A stretch of 64,000 nucleotides of DNA, taken from NCBI RefSeq assembly GCF_003254395.2, contig NC_037638.1, positions 12,359,086-12,423,085 on the forward strand, read 5' to 3'. Origin of the DNA: Apis mellifera. Taxonomy: Eukaryota; Arthropoda; Insecta; Hymenoptera; Apidae. Below the pieces are notes generated by a model. That model worked only from the letters and a program-made list of their open reading frames with translations. It was not told the origin of the DNA and did not search any database. The position numbers were made by a program, and so were the translations under genes. Position 1 is the first letter of the stretch, and the number at the start of each line of letters is the position of its first letter. Below are positions 1 to 13,531 of the stretch, one piece after another.

Positions 1-79
1 TTTAAATGGTTTCCAAATTCTTTCGAAATTTGGAATATAGAAATACCTAAAATTCTATATATATATGAAAAAAAATTTC

Positions 80-2391
80 TTAACTGTATAAATTAGCGAT
101 TTGTATTAGTGCACTACGAGATCCAAATACTAAAGCCATAATGCCAATAATACAAATGATCACATTTTTGAGTGCTACCCAATTTCCTGGTCCAAAACCG
201 ACGTCCCAATAAGTTACAGTTTCGACAAACACAGGAATTAAAAGTCCCAATATTGAAAAACAAAATGCACCGATTAATCCAATAAAAGGTTCAATAGTCG
301 GTACAATAACAGCCAGTAAGACTATAACATATAAATAATAATTTGTTAAATTTTATAGATATAATATTTATGAACTTATAATACATTTTATAACGAAAAT
401 TATATTAACAATTAAAATACTCACCTGCTCCTGTGACCATAACTGTTCTTAAAATATAATTTGCCAACATTGGTTTTTTTTGGAATCGATCTTTTATACC
501 ATTCCATGCAATGTCAAGACAAACATAAAATTGTAATCCAAATGTGCAATAAACAGCAAGAGCTATTAAAATCTTTACAACTTGAGCCGGTCTAAAAAGA
601 ACAAAAAATATAAAAAATAATTATACAATTGCATTATTTAAAGGCTGCATTATCTTATTGTAATTCTTACATTTCTTCTGTTGGTAGATTTAATGTTATA
701 CTATCTAAGGTTTCATCTTGATATTTTACATATCCTAAAAATCCTAGTAAAATGTATATAAGCGTAACACCGGACATTCCCTTATTTAAAACACCGCAAA
801 TTCCGACAAAATGTTGAGGTGTTTTCATATTATTCTCCAGGGGCATTACAACTCCTAAAATAGCAAATATATATTACTTTCTCTTAAATATAAAATATGT
901 ATATATATATTATTATTTAAAATATATTATTTAAAATTTTTTAAATAAGTTCAGCAATACCTATTGCTTCCATTGCAAATATAGTTATACTGAAGAATCG
1001 TGGAAAATCCTCGATGGGTGCAAATAAAGGTACAGATGTAATAGGCGGCATATCCCAAACTAAATAATAAAAAGTTATTCCTAAACCTGTTCCCATAAAT
1101 ATATTAGCCACCATGGAAACAGGTGCAAGATATTTCAAATTTGGTATCCAACTAAGTAATATCATTGGAATTAATAAACAAGTTGCCATCAATCGAAGAC
1201 TGAATTCACCAGATCCTTCTTCTTTGTAATGTTTAATGATTTGATTAAAATTTGCCGCAACAATAACTGTGTACACACTGCAGGTACCAAAGTATGTTGC
1301 AAATAAACTAATCTGTATTAAATACCTATAAAGATAATATATTACATAATTATTTATCATTAAAATCGTGATTTTTTAAACGATTAAAATCTAGATATTA
1401 TAATATCTTACCTAATAGGCTTTGAAAATTTCCTTCCCCATTGTGGGCCAGTAGCAAACGCTACTTCTGCTACATCGGCAAAACTCATTTCTGTGCGCCT
1501 CGTTTTATAATAAAGGACATGTGCACATTTTACCTAAAATATTAATTTTATATTTATTTATATTATCTAAAATATTAATTATTTTTTTATTGTGTTATTA
1601 TTTTGATATATAATTACCAAAATATATGCACAATGTGTGCATACAAACGCCACCAAGACTGTGGCAAATATACCTACAACAAGTCCAGCATTTTTGAAAG
1701 CTATTGGCATGGATAATATACCCGTTCCAAGAGCTGCTTTCAATAAATGCGTTAATGTATCACCATCCCTGAAAATTATTTTTTATCATTAATTACTAAA
1801 TATTTTAAAATAAATATATAATTTATATTTACATAATGAAATACAATATAATGTTAGATTATTTTCTTTCAGTTAAACAAAGTAAATAAAGTATACGACA
1901 TAAAATGTGACACATTGTAAAAATTAAGGGTATCAATGCATTAAATATTTTTTCAACTGTATTATCACGACTTACGTCGTTGGGTTATCTACTCTTCGTT
2001 CACTGAAAGGGTCGAAGCTTTTTCCGTCACCCTGTCCAGTCTCCATATCTTGTGGAGCGACTTGCACTTTGTATCTGCAAGGAATAATGTATATTAACAT
2101 TATAATATTGATATTGAATAAATTTTACTTTATTTAATATATTTGATTATTAATAATGTTATTTTCATCTTTCATCATAATATTTTTATTAAAGATTTTT
2201 TTAAATTGATCAATATAGAAATAAATTCTTACTTAAATACACCATCTTTCGCGTTGGACCCATCTTGGGGTAAGAAAGTGTCCATCTCCGTCGGTGCTTT
2301 ATTGTCCTATAAATAAATATTATATAATTGTAAATAATAATTATTTGTATTATTTTTATAAAACAATTATATTTTCACAAAAACTTACCAT
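80..2391 (-). CDS. SLC36-type proton-coupled amino-acid transporter (pathetic-like), complete
   Basis: Proton-coupled amino-acid transporter of plasma or lysosomal membrane (AAAP/SLC36 family). Nine coding exons on the minus strand: 2389-2391, 2233-2306, 1976-2074, 1618-1768, 1412-1533, 1325-961, 854-671, 591-425 and 321-80; all frames join and give 468 residues ending in TAA. Seen directly: a soluble N-terminus of about 60 residues, then TLTHLLKAALGTGILSMP, the family's first membrane segment, then a CAHVLYYK motif near residue 112, VVMPLENNMKTP at about 273-284, and a hydrophobic C-terminus. Length and these motifs fit SLC36, with about 11 membrane segments expected. The first coding exon is only the ATG, followed directly by GTAAG; upstream, an AG at 2436-2437 suggests a preceding non-coding exon. 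I cannot tell which insect paralogue it is. Confidence 0.93.
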
Positions 2392-4395
2392 GTTGTGTGT
2401 GCGTATTTCTTTGTTTAGCTAATAATATATGTTACCTGTAACAAAGAAAATATGTATTACAAAATAATATTAATATGTAATATAAAGATAAAAAAAAAAT
2501 GAAAGAGAAAATTGAAAATTTGAATTCAAAATTGTTTTAAATAAATTTTATAAAAATTAATAACAATTTATTTAATATATTTTAATAATAAAAATATTTT
2601 ATTTAAATGTTTTATTGCAATTGTTGCAAATTTGTAATTAAAAAAAAAATGAAATAATATAACTGTTATAAATTTATAATTATTCCTAATTATTACTTGA
2701 TTTACATGCAAAATTATGAAAAATAAGATCACTGATGTGATTCCATTTACTATTCCACTTTATTACATTTATTTTATTAATTTATTATTTATTTCAAACT
2801 GTCAAAACAATTGTATGTTTTGAATAAATAGAAATCATGATTAATTATGATACGTTTCATTATATCAATAAAGTTTAGTCATTATTAAGATATTACTATC
2901 GAGAATCCGTCTCGATATTAGATAAAAAATCATGAAAGAATATGATATAATATTATTCTGTTGTATGCATTTGATAATACGGAGAATATATTCTTGTGAA
3001 AGTTTTTTTCTTCAAGAGCGTAAATGTACAAAATAATATCTTATCAACAGTTTCTAAATATTAAAATACTATTAGTATTTTAATTATTGATAATAATAAT
3101 TACACGTACGTATATCTGATGCAATACAAAAATAATACAAAAAAATATATTCTTTTTTCATTTCATTGAATTAAGAAATTAATTAAAATTAAAATCAATA
3201 TTTTTTAAAATATACATAGGTATATATAATAAATACTTGATAAAAGAAAATTTTTGATATAAAAATTAATATTTTTTTATTTTGTTTAATTATTTTATCA
3301 AGATTTTTCACCATAATTAAAATATAATATATTATAAAATATAATTTTGAAAGTTACTAAAATTGTAAAGATTAAATATTTTTGTACACAATTTTCTAAT
3401 ATAAAATTAATATATTTTTTTTCATTTATTGCGCATAAATTGTGTTTCTTTTAAATTTTAAATGTACATATTATATCTCATAAAAGGAAAAAAAAAAAGT
3501 TTTAATGTAATGTAATGTTACTTGTATGATTCATTATCATTCAAACGGAAGCGTGTTTAGAGAATTATCATGCGTTAAGCGTGCTATCTTTAAAAACCAA
3601 TTCTAATATTAAATCAATTTTAATTTATTTGTTTTTTTCATTCACTTTTTTGAAATTCATTCATTTTAAAAATTATTATTAAAATAAAATCTTACTACAA
3701 AAACTCAAGGAATAAATAAAATATCAGAAATATTGTTTCAATTTTTTTTAATTTTTTCATTCATTTTTTAAATTTCATTTTATTGAATTTTATTCGAAAA
3801 TTTTTTGTAATCAAATAAAATACGAGAGAATATTTCTCATGAGAAATTATGTAATCTTATACAAATTTTATACGATTAAATATTAAGATATTTAAAAAAA
3901 AAAACAGAAATTATTATAAAGATTTGTTTTTATCGATTCATCAATGATCTACGACGAAGTATTATTACGTAAAATGTCATCTTAGACACTTTGGCCTTGC
4001 GACTTGTGGTTCTGGATTTTAATGACGCGGAAATGCAGAAATGTGGATGACACACAGAAAGAATTAACACAAATGTGTAAATTCTATTCGACACATTGTC
4101 AATAATTGTAATTATGATCTTAAAAGTCCACGTAAAAACAATAATTAAATAAATAAAAAAAATAAAAATGAAAATATCGAATCAAAAATATTTTTATAAG
4201 AATTTCATTTCAAATTTTAAAGAGATTTCAAAATTTTTAGGAAAATTATATATAATGAGTTTTCAAATGAGTTTTAAAATTCATATAATGGTTAATTCTT
4301 TATTTACAATTCTTTTTCTTTTTTTTTTTTGAAATTCTTTAAACAAATTTAAACTTCTCATTATTTTAAAATCTTTATGATCTCTTTGAAATCTT

Positions 4396-4543
4396 GATTG
4401 CTATGAAACCTTTGGATCTTTCTTGAATCCCTGATTGCTATGAAATTTTTAGATTCTCATTGAACCCTTGATTGCCCTGAAACCTTTGGAACCCTCTGAA
4501 ACCCTTTATAACCCTGAAACCTCTGTAACTTTTTTTTGAACTC
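4396..4543. repeat. 37-bp minisatellite, about four diverged units
   Basis: Three consecutive 37-bp units start at 4396, 4433 and 4470, each opening with GATTGCTATGAAA or GATTGCCCTGAAA and ending in AATCCCT or AACCCTT. A fourth, more degraded unit follows from 4507, and a partial unit may precede at about 4379. The period is exact although the units have diverged. Confidence 0.8.
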
Positions 4544-7474
4544 CTAAAATCTCTAATATACATTTTGGTATATCCACTACATTAGAATCTATATCTAAGA
4601 TATATGATAAATATAAAAATACAATCAATCAAACAAAGATTAAATAAGTGCAGCGATAATTGATTGAAGTACTCTATGTATTATTATTATTATTAATATA
4701 ATACAAATAGTTATTTTTTTTTTATAAAATAAAATGATTTTGAAAAGTTACAACAATTGTTATCTTAAAATAAATAAAATTATCGATTAAAATGTATTTA
4801 TTCAAATGTATTACAATTGCACAATGTTAAATTTAAAATCTGTATAATAATTATCTTGGTTGAAAGGTCAATGGATAAAAGATCCTTTGTTTGTTCATGA
4901 TACTAAAAATATTTTTATATAGCTTAAACAAAGGCTGTCTTTTCTGTCAAATTCGTGTTTGATTTTTTTTCTTTTTTTAATTGTAACTTACAAATTAAAT
5001 ATATATTATAAAATAACAAATAAATTTAAATTCAATTTAATAGTATCTCAATAAATAGGAAATGTTTAATTGAAATAAATGTTAAAAAAAAAAAAAGATT
5101 CATCAACATCATCGATTTATTTATTTGCATGTGAAATGCATCAGAAAAACAATGTTCGTAAGTGAAACCATAGGAAATTGTTTCATTGAGAACGGTATTC
5201 AATGTATTCATCGATCATCCTTGACGTAACTCCGGACGTTGTCCTCAAAAATATAGAACTGTGTTGGCAATTTGTGATATATCCACAAATGCACACGACG
5301 AATCTAAAAATAGTTAGAAACGATCGAACCTAAATTCTTGAGTATTATTTTCTGCACTAATTTTTTATTAACTTTTTGATTAGAAAAGGAAACAATTTTC
5401 GCAATGAATCCGATATAAAAATATTTTATATTAAATTTATACTTGTTATTATATTAATTGTAAAAGGATAAAATAAGAAATATTTCAAATAAATATAGTA
5501 GTATCATTGGTTAATGACTTTGAATGATATGTATATATATCATTTGTATATATCATGTATATATACATATATATGTTGCATGAATTGAAATCTCACTCGC
5601 CATCGATCGTTTAATACAAGATAACCATGAAACCGGTAGGGCAACTTCGACTCATGACATCTGGTCAAATTACTCGTAAATCGCACATTTATCTTGCGAG
5701 ACAATTTACACGTCGGTAATATATATTCTTTTATTACATAAGTTATGTCACTACCTACTCACTGTGTTTTATTATTTTTGTTTTTTTTTTTTTTTAATTT
5801 CTTTATTTTAAAAAATTTATAATTTGATATTACACCAAAATTGTACATAATCATTACGTGCAAATAATTTTATGCCTGAAATATTGGCTTCAATTTCGTA
5901 TTTTAAATTTAGAAATCTTTCGTAATATTTCTATGCATAATATAATTTTAATTTTCACGTAAAACATTAAGATTAATTTTTACGTTTCTTATAGCAGCAA
6001 AAAAATTTAATATATACAAATCTCTTCAGGTGATTTTTAGAAAAGAAAATAAAATAAAATGAGTATAATGTATTAGTAAAATAACATGATGTTGCAAAAA
6101 GCGTGCTTAGCAAACGTAAGTTGTGCGGGTGCATTCAAAGACGCCTTACGAGGCGCCAAATAACAATATGGTATCGTCACAAAGGTATTAATTAAAATAC
6201 AATGCCCTGAATTTTTAATAGAAATCGTTTGTTTAGAATTCTAAGGTGGACGAATAAAATATTTCTTCGAAGAACTGAAGAATGATACGAATTATTTAAT
6301 TGAAGAATATTAAAGAATGTTAAATGATTTTATGATTTGAGGTTAAGATTGACTGAAACATGTGACGTATAGAAATGTTCAGATATATATATATATATAT
6401 ATATATATTTAAAATTGAAAATGTAACATGACATATTTTACTCTATTTTTTTAATAAATATATTATGTTTTAAATTTCTTATATTTTATATAATGTTATA
6501 AAATAATTTAATATCAACAGTAAGTATTCTTTTTTATTCTTGAATATGAAAGAAAAAGTGATTGAAAGGATTGATATCGCAAAATTCCTTTCGAGTATAT
6601 ATAATTACATGTTTCATATTGGAAAGATTGAGTTCCCTGTAATCACATAGCAATTTGATTTCATTTGCATGGTATTCGAAAGATTGCATATGAAGGTGTA
6701 ATAAACTCACTGATGTTGAATTTATATAACATTACAATTCAGCTTAATTGTTATTATAGAGTAACGTGATGAAGTTCGATCGAAAAAAAAAATAAAATAA
6801 AATAAAATAAATATGAATCGATAAATTCTTTGTATCTATCTAATCATTTATAATAAACATAATGTAGTCAATGATATTTCACTAAATAGAAATTATACAT
6901 TTGTTTTGTGAATAAAAAAAAAATTATGTAATTATTTTGCTTGATAATATTTTCATATTTTTTTTTTTTTTTTATTTTAAAAATCCTTTAATTACTGAAA
7001 CGTTTCAATATAATATAATATCATTGAATGACGTGAAATTAAGATAACGGAACTGATATTAACTCCACCGACAGTTCTAGTAATTCATGTTGGAATTAAT
7101 TAATCTCTAATCTATCCTTGTTAAGGCGACAATTAGGAGAGTACGCGTTACATGGAAAATTAGGTCGTTCAACTTTCAGAATTAACCTTTCGTTTATTGT
7201 GGTTAATTTTTATAGTTAATACCATTATTTAATTAGCAGCTAATTCTATATATGTATATTGTGTGTGTATATATACATATATATATATTCAGAGTTGAAA
7301 ATTACGTAAAATGGAAAATCATGAAAAACTTTATTTGATTTGTATCTATAAAACATGTAAATAATAAGATAAAATTTAATGTTCTTGACCCGTTATTTGA
7401 CTCTTGAAAGTTATCTGAAAGTAAGTTACAGCGATAATTTTCGCAATAATTTATGTTATGTTAGTTCGTCATCA

Positions 7475-7479
<5 letters not shown>

Positions 7480-7517
<38 letters not shown>
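7480..7517. repeat. (TA)n microsatellite
   Basis: Uninterrupted TA dinucleotides. Shorter pure TA tracts occur at 6383-6408 and 8701-8724. The last one gives rise to a spurious tyrosine/isoleucine reading frame. Confidence 0.95.
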
Positions 7518-7520
<3 letters not shown>

Positions 7521-9878
7521 ATGCGAGTAATAGATATACGTAATTTTTTTTTTTTTTTAAATTACAGCAATGTCATCAGTTAGTTATTCATTTCTCAAAT
7601 CAAAATCTCAGTATCAAACTTCGTACAGTTATTCACTGTTCATTTCGATGCAATTAATGTAATTGATGCTTACAATGTATTAAGTGGAACTAATACAATG
7701 TAATTGGATTTATAGAATCGTTTCAAATCAATATAATTAGAGAAAAGATTTTTTAGATTTATACTATCAACAAGTTTGTTTAATATTAATAAAAATTAAT
7801 AATATTAAAAAAAAATAAGACTCGAGCAATGACAATGCATAATTTTTTCGTTGATTTATTCAGCGTTTTTTTTTATTGACTGTGATTCTATTAATAAGAT
7901 ATATGTAAAATGTTTATCTTGTTCGATGGCATTGTCATTATGTAAAAATATAATTTTATATCATATTATATAACACGATATAAATTAAAAAATTCTTTTC
8001 TTAATTTTTATTTCGTGATATTATTTAAATAATCGTAAATTTAAGATGCGAGTTGTGAAAAATATTGCAAATGTTATAAATCATTTATAGTGATTGATAT
8101 CTTACGATAAGTATAATCACAATACAAATAAATCATTGATTTTTAACTTATAAAGTGATAGTAAATCGATTTTTTAATCTTAATAGCAATAAGAAAATTA
8201 ATTATTAATGCTTTTAATCTTATTTCTCACTCTTGAATTAATTTAATTAAATTAATAATAAGATTATCTATCTAATTTTTATTTTCGCATAATTTTAATA
8301 TAATCCATTATATATTTTTCTTATATTGTATTTTAAATATAATTTTACAAAATTTTAATTTCAAATAAGCTATCTGTATCTAATTAAATTATGAACATTT
8401 ATGAATTTATAAATATTTATAAAGCAAAAATATTATAGTAAAATATCTAAAGTAAAATATTTATTATAATATTTAATGAATGAAATTTTCTATTAAAATT
8501 TTATTTCTTTTTATATTAGAAAAATATCAATTTATGACACATAAATATCCGCAATCTAATCACAAACAATTGGATTTTCCTCTGTTTTATTCAATTGTTA
8601 AACGAGATTTATGATCCAAAGACGACGAGACGACACTATCAAAAATACATATAGATAAATTATAAACGAGAACGTGATAATAATTTATAAAGAGATCGAA
8701 ATATATATATATATATATATATATTGTGTTATAGATAAATAAAATTATTGAAAATATTGAAATATTGAAAGTACGAATAATTTTTATCATTGTGAAAAAT
8801 ATATTTTACTTTTTTATAAAAAATATTTACACAATATTGTACTTATTATAGCATTTATTTCATTAAATCCAAATATATAAATTTCGAATTATTCATTTAG
8901 TATTTTTATAAAAATAAAAATCATGAAAATGAAATGTTAATCTTGATAAAAAATCTTATTGAAAATAATTATATATAATTATATTAATAAGTAATATTGT
9001 AAATAATTTTTATAAATACTAATCATCTTACTATTTCAATACTTCATTTTATCTTGATAGCATAGTCACATGTGCTTAAAGACACGTGTGGTAATAATAT
9101 ATTCACCTGTATCGAAGTTGATTGCTCTGAATGCATTTGAAAACTGGGTTACCTCGGTACTAAATTTTCTAGTTCGTTGTCATGTGTGTAGATGTCAAGG
9201 TTTGATAAATTCCTAAGTGTTAGTTTTGCAAAGTTTATTTTCAATTAAAAAAAAAAAAAAAAAAAAGAAATTATATATTTAGAATAAATTAATTGATTAA
9301 CGAAGAAATTAATTTTATTTATTTTTAAACCATTGATGCCTAATAATATAGTTCAGTGAGTCATAACCTTAGATGTAACATGTGATTGTGCGCGCGCAAG
9401 CATATGAATTTAATATCTATATATATATATATACATATTACATATGTACTCTATATTCTTCCATTATTTTTAACATTTAAATTTTGCTAATAAAAAGAAA
9501 AAATATTTATAAATAATCAAATAGAACAATAATTTCATATAAATGTATACAAAAAAATCAATCTTGTTACAGTTATATACGATAAGACTGATTGTAAGGT
9601 CAATGAAATTATTCATAGTACATAAAGATTCTTGACACTTTTGCGTTCGACCGGTTTTCTTTCGAGTTCAAGGAGCTCGATACTTGCCTAATATATATGT
9701 GTATATGTATATATACATACTTTAGAATTATCCCTAGAAATTTCACTTTATGATTTTCACTAGATGTATTATTTTGGCATAAATTTTGTCGAATAAAAGT
9801 TTATTCAAATTTTAAATATTTTTTCTTAAGAATTTGTAAAATTATCAAGATCATTGAATATAATTTATTTCCAAGAGC

Positions 9879-11814
9879 TTATTGTATGTAGACAAGGTCG
9901 ACTAAATCTTTCATGCTATTCTGAAACAGGCCAGCTTCTTCTTTCGTTCCAAGAAATATCCCATCTTTTTTTAATGCATCTGCCTATAAAATTTGGCAAT
10001 GATATAAGAAACAAAAAACTATAAATCTTTTAAATTTTTTGTTATTTATAATATAGATATTCTGAATGATTATAATTTAATTAAATAATAAATATGATTA
10101 ATAATTAAATATAATTATAATCAAAATAATTATAATAATTTAGCTTGATTAACAAAAATTATAAAATTCGATTCTTGGAAATATAATATTAAGTAAAAAT
10201 ATTATATTACAAATAAAATAAATAAAATACATATAATTTATAGAATTTTGACCTATATTTTTATTTAATTAATAAAGATATAAAAATCTAGAATAAATAT
10301 TTATAAAATAAATATTTGAATATTGCATTATATAATTTTAATAATTTGTATTTATTACAAATAATTATTTCAAATCTAATTAAATCAAAATCTCTTATTT
10401 TTCATATTTTCTTATTTTTAAACATTTAATAAAAAAAAATATAATTTATTTTACAATAATTTATTCGATTTATTATGATTTATTATAATATATTGTAACT
10501 TGTTATATGAGTTATCTCTTTGAACGATAAAATAAGAAGCGGAAATGATTTTTTTATATTATGAAATGTGTGATAAAATAATTGACATTATGACGTGTCA
10601 AATATAATAATGTTCTATTATAAAAAACAGGAATTAGTTACAAGAAAAATCGATTTGTTTCACGAAAAGGGTTAAGGAACGAATTTGCTTATAGCATAGA
10701 GAACAGCAGTTTCGATGCGCAGGTCCGAAATATCGACACGAAGTTACATCATACAAAGTTACTATGGATGGAACTATCACGAGCCATACAAGTCGCGTCC
10801 ACACAAACTTAACACCACGTGCTCGTAACAGCATGTTTATACTGATGAAATACACTCTTAGGTTTGTAATTTACACATTATCTGAATTATTTTTTATAGA
10901 AATTTCCAAATTTAATATTTTTTTTTCTTAATTAACTTTCATTAATCGATTATTCAAGAGATAAAGTTTTAGATATTTTTTAATAAAACAACTATTATGT
11001 TATTAGTAATATAAAAATAACTATAACTATAACTAATATTACAGAATTAATAATTTAAAGTTTCAAATTAAAATGAATTTGAAATATGAATTACAAATTT
11101 TTTAAAAAAATATATAGATAACCTTTGCTGATCTAACCTTAACATCGGTTAATGTTATTTATGTTACGTATGTAAAACTCATAAATTCAGAATGGTTAGA
11201 TTTAAAATAACGGAAAAGAGAATTCACGGTATTGTAATACCGTTCTCTTCTTTGAATTTTGTATATACTTAAATATTACGACGAATATAAGAGAATTTAC
11301 AATAAATATATAATAGCTAAACGCGCGCGAAAATCTTCTTAAAATATATGCTGATATTTGAAACAATAAAGAGAATTTAATAGAATTTTAAATATCGATA
11401 TGTTATTCAAATTGATGTGACATAAAATTTAAGAAAATAAATGATTCATTTATTTAATATAAACATATTTCAGACTAGACTAATTTGATTAATTTAAAGC
11501 ATGTTAATAAATTTTAAAATAAACAATAAAAATTCATGAAATTTCGATCACATCGATCGATTGTTCATCAATAGTATACTTTTCAAAAATTTAATTTGGA
11601 AATTGATCAATTGCGAATGATTCGATTATTATTTCCTAAATTAATTTTTATCTATTTTATATTTTAAATTAAATGTATGAAACCTTAAATAGTGCTAGAG
11701 GGAGCGAGTATCTAATAATGGATTTCAAAAGTAAATTGAAGGCTACATGTACCTGTCGTTAGGTATAGAAAACGTGCTCCGTGATTTTATGTTGTATAAA
11801 GACAAACGTGGCAT
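9879..11814 (-). CDS. Putative 86-residue single-pass membrane protein, three exons
   Basis: Three exons join in frame on the minus strand: 11814-11753, 10841-10748 and 9983-9879 (62+94+105 nt, 86 residues plus TAA). The first exon encodes a basic, serine-rich start (MPRLSLYNIKSRSTF) that could be a mitochondrial presequence. The second encodes LLRARGVKFVWTRL followed by a hydrophobic stretch around VWLVIVPSIVTLY, a likely membrane segment. The third encodes a soluble tail rich in K, D and E ending in DLVDLVYIQ. The acceptor before the last exon is TATAG; a TTTATT (minus-strand AATAAA) lies at 9864-9869. The reading frame is open upstream of this ATG but holds no other ATG. If the donor at 10747 is not used, the second exon runs to its own stop near 10637. 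I do not recognise the family. The start and the middle exon are inferences; the last exon looks most secure. Confidence 0.4.
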
Positions 11815-12130
11815 GTACAAACGGATCCCTTGATTTGATGTTATTTCATTTCTGGTAAATGCTGGTTTATGTACTGGATTAATAAATTTATTGCGATGCG
11901 AATATGGCACTATATTGTGATTCACAGCACACCGAGCGAGTCTTGCCCAACGTAACACCGTACACTACCGCGAACAGCGACTGAAGGAGACTGCCGTTCA
12001 GACAAGAATAAACGGGAATAAACTGAAAGTTTTTGTCCCCGGAAGAGCGTCCACTGCGTTTCATCAACCAACCGCCAGAGGTCGAACGTCCTACGTAGCA
12101 ATCAGTAATCGAATTTTGCTCAAGTATTTT
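11815..12130 (-). promoter_or_regulatory. Promoter / 5' untranslated region of the small membrane-protein gene
   Basis: A locally G+C-richer island directly upstream (minus strand) of the 86-residue gene, within otherwise A+T-rich DNA. It lacks a long ATG-initiated frame, as expected for a transcription-start region. From 12130 to 13530 I see only A+T-rich spacer. Confidence 0.4.
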
Positions 12131-13531
12131 TCACTATATTCAAAATCGATCGAATAATTAATTACATGAATATTGAAAATAATTTTTTTTACATTTCTTT
12201 TTTTATCAATATTATTATCGAAATTTAACTTTACAAAAAAAAAAAAAAATAAATATTTAAACGAATTCATCGAACTTGATATTTCATATTCTCATTTTAA
12301 ATTTCTATAATGGAATTATTTTAGTAATATGTATCTAGTAAAATATATACTTTCTCATTTCAGACAAAATTACTTTATATATTTACGTGTTATCTAATTT
12401 TTCGTAATTTTTAAATAAATATTTGCCATTAGAGGCGTGGTTTTCGTATTAAGTTAATTCAACGAACACGTGGTAAGGATCGTATGATGAAATCCTGGCC
12501 GGCATGTCTACAGCTACGTGTAAATGTATATAATGACGCAATTTAAAAGATCAAAATATCAATCAATTACGCCAATAATCAATAAAATCTTTAACTATTA
12601 GTGATAGTATTAACTAATATTATGCAAGTATCGTACAAAACGCGTTATTATTTCTTGCATCATTATTTATATAAGTTATTTTATCTGTATCATGTTGTAA
12701 AATATCATTGTAATTATAAACTTATGTATATTCTTATCTTTAAAAAAAAAAAAAACGTATAAAGTTGATGATATTAAATAAAGTTTTATCGAAATACTTG
12801 ATTGTAAATGTAGAAAAAAAATTTCATTGCAACGATTTAATGGTACCATTCATGATATAGTATGCAATCGAGCATGACATCGATTCATTGATATCGAGAA
12901 AAGCGATAATCGATAAAATATAACAATTCATTCAAACAATGCAATTTTTTGATCGACTCGATAATTTCGTCAAATATATACGTTACTTTTCGATATTATC
13001 GAATATATTCGTGAAAATTATCGAATTTTAATATGTTAATTACATATTATAAATTAAATTGTAAGAATATTCAAAGAGAGATTGTTTGAGAGAAAAATTA
13101 ATAACACAATCCTCTTCGTCAAGATGCTCATATCATTTATAGAATTTGCAAGCATCATGAGAAAAAGAAATCTAACCGTATCATAAGTATTCATGGCGTA
13201 ATTTAATAGTTATGTTCAAATCAATTTTGGAAATTAAATATCTTATGCTCGTAACATTAATTTTATAATTTTAAAACTGTAAGAATCTAATCTAAAAAGA
13301 ATCTAAAAAGAATATCTGTGTTATATGAAATATGACATGTTTATTATTATTAACAATTAATTAGACAATAATTGTTATTAAAAAATTGTGATGTATATAT
13401 AAAATACGTTTCATAATTCTATTATTAATTTCTATTATAAGATATATATAACAAAAATCTAACTAACTATTTTTCATTTTATTTTTATCAATTTTATTTA
13501 TCTTAATCTTAATAATACACCAAGGACAATA

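Larger units (their letters stand above)
2392..9878. other. A+T-rich non-coding region upstream of the SLC36 gene
   Basis: About 7.5 kb without any convincing coding exon. It probably holds the transporter's 5' untranslated exons, introns and promoter. Patches of more complex sequence stand out at about 5160-5310, 5590-5720, 6100-6200, 7040-7210 and 9040-9220; these could be untranslated exons or regulatory DNA, but nothing specific is recognisable. The rest is poly(A)/poly(T) and TA-rich sequence, plus the minisatellite and microsatellites listed separately. Confidence 0.6.
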
